A DNA stretch of 12,490 nt, taken from assembly GCA_024636595.1 (NCBI GenBank), contig JAGXGT010000074.1, positions 1-12,490 on the forward strand, given 5' to 3'. Below the pieces are notes generated by a model. It made no database searches. It saw only the letters and a list, made by a program, of their open reading frames with translations, and was not told where the DNA came from. Shown piece by piece: positions 6,475-12,490 of the stretch. The stretch is from Sphingomonadales bacterium. GTDB lineage: Bacteria > Pseudomonadota > Alphaproteobacteria > Sphingomonadales > Sphingomonadaceae. A program made the translations under genes and the position numbers. Each line of letters starts with the position of its first letter. Position 1 is the first letter of the stretch.

Positions 6475-8280
6475 ATGACCTTCATCGTTCGCCAAATTGC
6501 GACCACCGCCGACGGCCGGGAAATTATCCGGTCTAACCCGTTCCCTGCGGATGAGATCGGCATAGGGCGCAGCACCACGAATGCGATTCACCTGCCCGAT
6601 CTTGCGGTCAATCCGGATCATGCCACGATTCGCAAGCGCGACGATGGCCAGATCACTGTCGAAAGCAGCTCGGGTCAGAATTTCACGCTCGACGGCAAGC
6701 ACCGGATTTCGGTCACGATCAATCCGTCGGCCGGCGCAGAGCTGGGCTTCGGCGGCCATGTCATTGTCGTCAGCGAAGAGGGCGATGATATCGTCCTCAC
6801 GGTCAAGCGGGTTGAGGCCCTGTCGGATTCCGCCGAAATCCGCAGCGAAACGACGCTCTATACGCTCAAGGGGCTGCTTCCGGGCAAGCGACTCAGCGCC
6901 TGGGGTTTCATCGCGCTGGTGCTGGCAGCGTTTTTGGTCTGGCCGATCTATACTTGGGCGACCTGGCGCGGGGTTGAGGAACGGCCCGACCAGTTTTACG
7001 CCGACACCATGTGGTCGTCCGGCCCGCTGAGCAGCGCGCATCATGCGCTGAAGAAAGATTGTCAGGCCTGTCACGTCGATGCCTTTGTCACGGTGACGGA
7101 CAACACTTGCCTCACCTGTCATGAAGAGGACGCGCATGACCATGCGGCGAAACCGCGCCTGCTGACCGCACGCGGCGGACCGGAAGGGCTGGAGGTGATA
7201 GGCGCGACCTTTGCGGCGGCCTTCAACAAGCCGCCGGGCAGGTGTGTCGAATGTCACAGCGAGCATGAAGGCAGCGGTGCTATGGAACCGACAGCGCAAA
7301 AATTCTGCGCGGATTGCCATGATGGGATGGATGGGCGCTTGACCGACACGAAACTGGAAAATGCGTCTGACTTTGGCATATCCCATCCGCAGTTCCGGCC
7401 GGCCGTGCTGGTGACCCCGGGCGGCAAGAACCCGCCGCGCAAGCGTATCTCGCTTGATCAGAAGCCGACCGAAAACAATGGCCTTAAATTTCCGCACGAT
7501 GTGCATTTGTCAAAGACCGGCGGCGTCGCGCAAATGGGTCGACGACTGTCGACAACTTATGGCTTCGGCGATTCGCTGGTTTGCAAGGATTGTCACACAC
7601 CCGATCCCAAGGGTGTGCGGTTTGAACCGGTCGATATGAAAGAAGATTGCAGCATGTGCCACAGCCTGGCTTTCGACGAGATCGGCGGCACCGTCAGGAC
7701 GTTGCGGCACGGTGAACCGGAAATGGTTCAGGCTGATCTCAGGGCTTATTATCGATCCACCCGTCCGACCCGTCCGATCAATTTGGGCGGGATGAAGCGG
7801 CGGCGTCCGGGGGCGGACAACGAGGCTCGTGTCGCCAGCGATTATGCCCGCGCCGTGCAGTTCCGCCCGAGCCGCGCCAATATGGCGATCAGCCAGGTCT
7901 TCTCGCGCGGCGGCGCCTGCTATGACTGCCATGGCGTCACCGCGCCGACCGCCCGTGGCCGGGTAGATTTTGGCATCATGCCGGTGACCCAGACCGACCG
8001 TTACATGCACAATGGCTGGTTCAGCCACGAGGCGCATAATGATGAAAAATGCACCAGCTGTCACAACGCACCGACATCCAAGAGCGCCGACGATTTGCTG
8101 TTGCCGGGCATCAAGACCTGCCGCGAATGTCATGGCGGCGAATTCCAGAAAGCGTCGGACGTTCCGTCGACCTGCGCCATGTGCCATGATTATCACGCCG
8201 ATGATGGCGCGCCTTGGCTGATCAGGGAAGAACAGAAAGACAAACAGCAAAAGCCGGATAAAAAGATTGCGCGTCGATAG
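6475..8280 (+). CDS. FHA domain - membrane helix - decaheme c-type cytochrome fusion
   Basis: 601 residues. Residues 1 to about 110 form an FHA-like fold with G31-R32, an LPD turn (40-42) and H49; the usual phosphothreonine-binding serine is Asn46. One hydrophobic helix (about 140-164) follows. Because no cleavable signal is present, it should anchor the protein with FHA in the cytoplasm and the rest in the periplasm. The periplasmic part has ten CxxCH heme sites starting at C196, 212, 257, 278, 370, 392, 482, 526, 549 and 567. Many other histidines, including an FSHEAH stretch before heme 8, could be distal ligands. It probably takes electrons from, or gives them to, the diheme b protein and carries them across the periplasm. 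It needs System I heme attachment. It starts 15 bases after the previous stop with only a weak ribosome site, suggesting coupled translation. Partner and terminal substrate are unknown. Confidence 0.92.
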   Translation: MTFIVRQIATTADGREIIRSNPFPADEIGIGRSTTNAIHLPDLAVNPDHATIRKRDDGQITVESSSGQNFTLDGKHRISVTINPSAGAELGFGGHVIVVSEEGDDIVLTVKRVEALSDSAEIRSETTLYTLKGLLPGKRLSAWGFIALVLAAFLVWPIYTWATWRGVEERPDQFYADTMWSSGPLSSAHHALKKDCQACHVDAFVTVTDNTCLTCHEEDAHDHAAKPRLLTARGGPEGLEVIGATFAAAFNKPPGRCVECHSEHEGSGAMEPTAQKFCADCHDGMDGRLTDTKLENASDFGISHPQFRPAVLVTPGGKNPPRKRISLDQKPTENNGLKFPHDVHLSKTGGVAQMGRRLSTTYGFGDSLVCKDCHTPDPKGVRFEPVDMKEDCSMCHSLAFDEIGGTVRTLRHGEPEMVQADLRAYYRSTRPTRPINLGGMKRRRPGADNEARVASDYARAVQFRPSRANMAISQVFSRGGACYDCHGVTAPTARGRVDFGIMPVTQTDRYMHNGWFSHEAHNDEKCTSCHNAPTSKSADDLLLPGIKTCRECHGGEFQKASDVPSTCAMCHDYHADDGAPWLIREEQKDKQQKPDKKIARR

Positions 8281-8307
8281 CGCAACCGGCCCAAGGGGAG
8301 AGCGTCC

Positions 8308-9156
8308 ATGCTAATGGCGCAGATTACCGATATTCATCTGGGTTTTGACCCGGACAATCCGGCGGAATTCAACCGCAAGCGGCTCGATCAGGCGATCAAG
8401 ACGATTTGCGCGATGACGCCGCAGCCCGATCTGTTGCTGGCCACCGGTGATCTTGTCGATCGCGGGGATCAGGAAAGCTATCGCCGACTGGAAAATGCCT
8501 TTTCCGTTGTGCCATTCCCGGTCCACATGTGCATGGGCAATCACGATTTGCGGGCGCCGTTCCGCAAACAGTTCCCCGACGTGCCGACGGCGGAGGGCTT
8601 CGTCCAATATGAGGTTGATACGCCGGCGCTCCGCTTGCTGGTTCTCGATACGCTGGAAGAGGGCAGGCACGGCGGCGCCTTCTGCGACACCCGCGCGGCC
8701 TGGCTTACAGCAAGGCTGGCGGAAAAAACCGACAAGCCGACCATCCTGATCCTGCACCATCCGCCGGTCGACAGCGGCATTGAGTGGATGACCACCCATC
8801 CGGACGAGCCATGGGTAACCCGGCTCGCGGATACCGTCGCTGGACAGGATCAGGTCAAGGGCATGATCACCGGCCATTTGCACCGCAATATTTCAAGCTG
8901 GTGGGGGGATATCAGCCTGGCGGTTTGTGCCTCGACCGCGCCGCAGGTGGCGCTCGATCTAAAGCCTATTGATCCGGACCATCCCGATGGCCGCAACATG
9001 ATTGTCGCCGACCCGCCAGCGATTGCGCTGCATTACTGGAATGGCCGCCAGCTGGTCAGTCATTTCGAAAATGCGGAAGAACATGTCATGCTGGCCCGCT
9101 ATGACGAGACTCTGCAGCCGCTGGTGCGCGCGCTGCTCGACGAGCGACCGGAATAG
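8308..9156 (+). CDS. CpdA-like class III 3',5'-cyclic-nucleotide phosphodiesterase (metallophosphoesterase)
   Basis: 282 residues, cytoplasmic, close to the 275 residues of E. coli CpdA. All five metal-binding blocks of the calcineurin-like class III phosphodiesterases are present and in order: D8-x-H10, GD(48)LVDRGD, GNHD at 77-80, H150/H151 before PP, and GHLH at 189-192. Such enzymes hydrolyse cAMP or cGMP with two metal ions. Start ATG 8308 is preceded at seven bases by AGGGGAG (8294-8300); ATG 8314 is a weaker alternative. It lies 27 bases after the cytochrome gene and looks like the last gene of the operon. Its position beside a protein with two cNMP-binding domains suggests it removes the signal those domains read. 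Many metallophosphoesterases in this branch act on other phosphodiesters, so the substrate is an inference. Confidence 0.88.
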   Translation: MLMAQITDIHLGFDPDNPAEFNRKRLDQAIKTICAMTPQPDLLLATGDLVDRGDQESYRRLENAFSVVPFPVHMCMGNHDLRAPFRKQFPDVPTAEGFVQYEVDTPALRLLVLDTLEEGRHGGAFCDTRAAWLTARLAEKTDKPTILILHHPPVDSGIEWMTTHPDEPWVTRLADTVAGQDQVKGMITGHLHRNISSWWGDISLAVCASTAPQVALDLKPIDPDHPDGRNMIVADPPAIALHYWNGRQLVSHFENAEEHVMLARYDETLQPLVRALLDERPE

Positions 9157-9229
9157 CCCTTCACCGCGATGTTGTTCATCGACCGGAAAGCGTCGTTCGT
9201 CTAAAATTTGATTTCCACAGCAACCTTTT

Positions 9230-9258
9230 TTGCGTTTCCGCCTCGCTTTGGCTAGACA
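9230..9258 (+). promoter_or_regulatory. Candidate sigma70-type promoter for the M3 peptidase
   Basis: TTGCGT (9230-9235) and TAGACA (9253-9258) are separated by 17 bases, predicting transcription from about 9265 and a leader of roughly 63 bases. The element lies in the 171-base gap after the redox operon, so the peptidase is probably a separate unit. No clear terminator was seen between them. Confidence 0.45.
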
Positions 9259-9327
9259 CAGGGCAATTGCGCCTTGCGCGCATTTTCAGCGATCGGCGAC
9301 GCCGGCTCGATATTTGGAGAACTAGTA

Positions 9328-11571
9328 ATGCGATTCACCCTTTCCACCCGCAAATTCTTTCTGGGCGTGTCCAGCGCCGCGCTGTTCGGCGCGACCGCGA
9401 CACCCGCTCTGGCCGACCATCATGGAAAAAAAATGACAACAGCAGAATTGAACAAGATGAGCGCGATGCAAGCGGCGCCAGCCGATGCCACAGAAAACAG
9501 CATCCTCCAGTCCTGGACCGGCCCCTATGACGGCGTACCGCCGTGGGATGAAGTCAAGGTCTCGGATTTCCCGCAGGCTTTTCAGGTCACGATGGACAAA
9601 ATCCAGGCCGATGTGAATACGATCCGGGACAATCCGGAACCCGCGACCTTCGAAAATTTCACCGTGCCGATGGAACTGGTTGGCAATGAAGCCAATAATC
9701 TCTTCTCAATCTGGGGCGTCCATAGCAGCAACCTGTCGAACGAAGAAGTCCGCGAAATTCAGGGCGAATGGCTGCCGAAAATCTCCGCCTTCTTCGACCA
9801 GCTGACGCTCGATCCGAAATTGCTCGCCAAGACCAAGGCGGTGTACGACAATCGTGTAACAGCCGGGCTCGATGCCAAGCAGATGCGGCTGGTCGAGCGC
9901 AACTACGAGCAGCTGGTCCGCGACGGCGCGCTGCTCGGTGGCGCCGACAAGCAGCAGCTGATCGCCTATAATACCGAATTGTCGAAGGCGTTTAACGAGT
10001 TTTCCAACAAGGTATTGGCCGATGAAGAAACCTTCATCTTCCTGACCGACGAAGCCGATCTCGCCGGCTTGCCGGACAGCTTCATCGCCTCGCTCGCGGA
10101 AGCTGCCGAAGAACAGGGCAAGACCGGCTGGGCGCTGAAAAACACCCGCTCGGTGATGCAGCCGTTTCTGGAGAACAGCACCCGCCGCGATCTCAGGGAG
10201 AAAGTCTACACCGCCTATGTCAATCGCGGTGACAATGGCGGCAAGAATGATACCAACGCAACCATCGCCAAGATCCTGAAATTGCGGGCGGACCGCGCGA
10301 AATTGCTCGGCTTCAAGACCCACGCCCACTACCGCATGGCCGACACGATGGCGAAAGAGCCGGAAGCGGCAATGGACCTGATGATGAAGGTCTGGCCAGC
10401 TGCGGTCGCCCGGGTCGGGGAAGAAGTCGCCGACATGCAGGCGATTGCCGATGCTGAAGGCGCCGGCATCACCATCGCGCCGTGGGACTATCGCTATTAT
10501 GCCGAGAAGGTCCGCAAAGAAAAATATGATCTCGATTCCGCCGAGATCAAACCCTATTTCCAGCTCGACAAGATGATGGATGCCCTGTTCGACGCTGCGG
10601 GCAAATTATACGGTCTGACCTTCACCGAAACCACAGGCAGCATTCCGGTCTTCGATCCGGAAGTCCGGACCTTCGAAGTCAAGCGCGGCGACAAGGTGAT
10701 CGGCGTCCAGTATTTCGACAATTACGCTCGTCAGGGCAAGCGCTCGGGCGCGTGGATGACCACCTACAAGGACAAGTACAAGCTGGGCGGCCAGAACAAT
10801 TATTCCGCGACCTCGAACAACAATAATTTCGTCAAGGGCGGCGACGGCGAACCAACACTGATCAGCCTCGACGATGCGACGACCCTGTTCCATGAATTCG
10901 GCCACGCGCTGCATTATCTCAACTATGACATCACCTATCCCGGCCTCGGCGGGACGCCGCGCGATTTCGTCGAATATCCGAGCCAGGTGAACGAGAACTG
11001 GCTGATGACGCCCTATATCCTGTCGACCTACGCCACCCACTACAAGACCGGCGAGCCGATCCCGAAGGAGCTGGTCGACAAGATCCAGGCATCGAAGACC
11101 TTTAACGAGGGCTTTTCGACGGTGGAATATCTGTCCTCGGCGATTGTCGACATGAAGCTGCACAACCGCGAGACCCCGGTCACCGATCCCGACAAGTTCG
11201 AACGCGAGACGCTGACCGAAATCGGCATGCCGAAGGAAATCGTAATGCGGCACCGCCTGCCGCAGTTCAACCATCTGTTCTCGTCGGACGCCTATTCGGC
11301 CGGCTATTACAGCTATCTCTGGTCGGAAACGATGGACGCCGACACTTGGGCAGCGTTTGAAGAAGCGGGTAGCCCGTGGGACAAGACAACCGCCGAGCGC
11401 TTCCGCAATATCCTGCTCTCGACCGGCAACGAAACCGATCGCAAGGAAGCCTACCGCAAATTCCGCGGTCGCGATCCGGAGGTTAAATATATCCTGAAGA
11501 AGCGGGGGTTCCCGGTACCGGGTGAGAGTGCGGATGCGGCCAAGGGCGGCAAGGACAGCGCGGCTAAATAA
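9328..11571 (+). CDS. Secreted M3-family oligopeptidase (peptidyl-dipeptidase Dcp-like)
   Basis: 747 residues. ATG 9328 has GGAGA (9316-9320) seven bases upstream. The frame is open back to a TTG at 9274, but that would bury the signal peptide, so I reject it. The N-terminus (RKFFLGVSSAALFGATAT then PALA) is a Sec-type signal with likely cleavage after ALA, giving a periplasmic enzyme. The zinc site is HEFGHALH from residue 522 (ligands H522 and H526, catalytic E523) with the third ligand E549 in VEYPSQ, as in Dcp and thimet oligopeptidase. The late SDAYSAGYYSYLWSE block contains the His/Tyr-rich substrate-binding region of the family. It should cleave short peptides, probably removing C-terminal dipeptides, and so help use peptides as nutrients. 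The tail (from about residue 735) is low-complexity Ala/Gly/Lys. The family is certain; exact specificity is not. Confidence 0.95.
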   Translation: MRFTLSTRKFFLGVSSAALFGATATPALADHHGKKMTTAELNKMSAMQAAPADATENSILQSWTGPYDGVPPWDEVKVSDFPQAFQVTMDKIQADVNTIRDNPEPATFENFTVPMELVGNEANNLFSIWGVHSSNLSNEEVREIQGEWLPKISAFFDQLTLDPKLLAKTKAVYDNRVTAGLDAKQMRLVERNYEQLVRDGALLGGADKQQLIAYNTELSKAFNEFSNKVLADEETFIFLTDEADLAGLPDSFIASLAEAAEEQGKTGWALKNTRSVMQPFLENSTRRDLREKVYTAYVNRGDNGGKNDTNATIAKILKLRADRAKLLGFKTHAHYRMADTMAKEPEAAMDLMMKVWPAAVARVGEEVADMQAIADAEGAGITIAPWDYRYYAEKVRKEKYDLDSAEIKPYFQLDKMMDALFDAAGKLYGLTFTETTGSIPVFDPEVRTFEVKRGDKVIGVQYFDNYARQGKRSGAWMTTYKDKYKLGGQNNYSATSNNNNFVKGGDGEPTLISLDDATTLFHEFGHALHYLNYDITYPGLGGTPRDFVEYPSQVNENWLMTPYILSTYATHYKTGEPIPKELVDKIQASKTFNEGFSTVEYLSSAIVDMKLHNRETPVTDPDKFERETLTEIGMPKEIVMRHRLPQFNHLFSSDAYSAGYYSYLWSETMDADTWAAFEEAGSPWDKTTAERFRNILLSTGNETDRKEAYRKFRGRDPEVKYILKKRGFPVPGESADAAKGGKDSAAK

Positions 11572-11594
11572 GTAGCCGAAACCATGATGGATTG

Positions 11595-11621
11595 AAAAGG
11601 GGGCCCCGTGGCCCCCTTTTT
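11595..11621. terminator. Bidirectional Rho-independent terminator between convergent genes
   Basis: A perfect 11-base-pair inverted repeat (AAAAGGGGGCC paired with GGCCCCCTTTT) around a CCGT loop (606-609 of 11,000). The A-run on one side and the T-run on the other give a U-tract on both strands. It lies 23 bases after the M3 peptidase stop, and its right end overlaps the stop codon of the minus-strand transporter (TAA at 11620-11622), so it should end both transcripts. Confidence 0.9.
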
Positions 11622-12490
11622 ATTGGTCCCGCCGTTGCCGCGCGATCACGGCCTGAATCTGCAACAGGCGCGCCTCGGTCATCGAGAAGCGGAAGGAAAA
11701 GAACAGCGCTATCAGCATCAGCGGGACAATTGCGGCGGCACCAATCCAGACCAGCGCATCAAGCGCGGATTGCGCCACCGCCCCCGGCCGCATGCCCTCT
11801 TGCAGCCCGACCATATCGAGCGCGAAGCCGCCATAGAGCGGCCCGACGGCGCCGCCCAGCTTGGACGTGAACTGCAGAACGGCATAGAAGCCGCCCTCCT
11901 GCCGCAGGCCCGTTTCGGCTTCGTGCTCGTCGGTCAGATCGGCGGTCAGCGAAGCGATCGCGACGATCCGCAGGATGAAAAAGCTCATGAAAACCGCGTT
12001 CTGGATGACCAGGATCGCGAATATCACGGGATCTCCATTGTCCGGGATCAGCGCGAACCAGCGCAGCAGATAGGGCCAGGACAGGTCGAGCATCATCACA
12101 ACTACCGCCCATTTGACGATATCATGCTTCGGCATTCGCCGACCGACCGTCTTCAGGAAGATCATCGCGATCGGCACCGCGATCAGCACGGAGATGCCCA
12201 GCAGCAGTCCCGTCTCGGTCGCCGGCAATTCCCAGAAATAGGTCCAGAAGATGATATTGAGCGCGACCGTGATGCCATAGGCCGCGGCCGCGCCCAGATC
12301 ATAGCAGAGCAGGTTGCGGAAATTGCGGTTGCGGAAGGTGGACAGGAAATCGCGCCACAGGCCTAGAAATCCGGGCGTCGAGGGCTGGCGCGCTGGGTCA
12401 ATCTGGCCGTGGCTGACATATTTCCAGGTGCCCGCGATACAGGCCGCGGCGGTGATCCAGACGATCAGCGCCGACAGCCATCCGTAGGTC
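11620..12490 (-). CDS. MFS transporter, GPH (sugar:cation symporter, MFS_2) family, 5'-truncated by window edge
   Basis: C-terminal 289 or so residues of an inner-membrane sugar:cation symporter. I read the minus-strand frame without a stop through to base 12489; the TTG at 12228 is an internal codon and not the start. The upstream part translates as WLSALIVWITAAACIAGTWK, then the cytoplasmic loop with FRNRNFRNLL, then a further helix (AAAAYGITVNIIFWTYF). The rest has alternating helices, a helix-capping VGRRMPKHD loop and the GGFYAVLQFTSKLGGAVGPL block typical of GPH/MFS_2 members such as melibiose- and glucuronide-type carriers. The transported sugar cannot be told from this fragment, and neighbours give no catabolic clue. 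It is convergent with the M3 peptidase across the shared terminator. Confidence 0.88.
   Translation of the reverse strand, partial: TYGWLSALIVWITAAACIAGTWKYVSHGQIDPARQPSTPGFLGLWRDFLSTFRNRNFRNLLCYDLGAAAAYGITVALNIIFWTYFWELPATETGLLLGISVLIAVPIAMIFLKTVGRRMPKHDIVKWAVVVMMLDLSWPYLLRWFALIPDNGDPVIFAILVIQNAVFMSFFILRIVAIASLTADLTDEHEAETGLRQEGGFYAVLQFTSKLGGAVGPLYGGFALDMVGLQEGMRPGAVAQSALDALVWIGAAAIVPLMLIALFFSFRFSMTEARLLQIQAVIARQRRDQ

Noticed and set aside
5878..7506. Open frame of 542 codons on the minus strand across the operon
   Set aside because: It runs antisense to two genes with clear motifs, its translation is Arg/Ala/Gly-rich with no recognisable domain, and long antisense frames are common at this GC. 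The same applies to the minus-strand frames at 3044-4033, 4406-5593, 7510-8250 and 9706-10329.
9167..9181. Hairpin CGATG/CATCG after the phosphodiesterase gene as an operon terminator
   Set aside because: Only five base pairs and no T-run follows directly; too weak to call.
9274..9327. Upstream TTG start extending the M3 peptidase by 18 residues
   Set aside because: The ATG at 9328 has a good GGAGA site and begins a clean Sec signal peptide; the extension would bury it and lies close to the predicted transcription start.
11620..12228. Transporter gene starting at 12228
   Set aside because: The codon there is TTG, and the frame continues without a stop to the window edge with typical transporter helices, so the gene is truncated by the window and not short.
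1..12490. Mobile elements, CRISPR arrays, tRNA or rRNA genes
   Set aside because: No transposase or integrase motifs, no regularly spaced repeats and no tRNA-like cloverleaf were seen; genes fill nearly the whole window.

Overview
The window looks like chromosome of an alphaproteobacterium, most likely a sphingomonad (Sphingopyxis / Sphingorhabdus / Parasphingorhabdus-like). This is inferred from the moderately high GC, the protein style and the gene families; nothing in the window fixes the genus. There are no rRNA, tRNA, CRISPR or insertion-sequence signals. Both ends cut through genes.

Left part (1-2887): the 3' end of a dicarboxylate/amino-acid:cation symporter (+), then two minus-strand genes: a zinc-ribbon putative metallopeptidase and a membrane-anchored TPR protein of the CcmI/CycH (cytochrome c biogenesis) type. 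A 240-base divergent intergenic region follows (2888-3127). It holds candidate promoters in both directions and one CRP-like half-palindrome, centred exactly 41.5 bases upstream of the predicted start of the rightward operon.

Centre (3128-9156): a tight four-gene plus-strand operon that is the most interesting part. Gene 1 fuses an FAD/NAD(P) pyridine-nucleotide oxidoreductase, two cyclic-nucleotide-binding domains and a 16-cysteine, four-[4Fe-4S] ferredoxin module. Gene 2 is a five-helix membrane protein with two His-x13-His helices, as in diheme b cytochromes. Gene 3 fuses a cytoplasmic FHA domain, one membrane helix and a periplasmic decaheme c-type cytochrome (ten CxxCH). Gene 4 is a CpdA-like class III cyclic-nucleotide phosphodiesterase. 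Read together, this is a candidate signal-gated wire: NAD(P)H to FAD to Fe-S to heme b to periplasmic decaheme c, or the reverse. It carries its own second-messenger sensors (cNMP and FHA) and an enzyme that could remove the signal. The parts are assigned from motifs. The assembly, direction and partner are inference, and I know of no characterised system with this exact set.

Right part (9157-12490): a promoter-like element and a secreted M3-family oligopeptidase (+), then a bidirectional terminator hairpin, then a convergent GPH/MFS_2-type sugar:cation symporter (-) that runs off the right edge.
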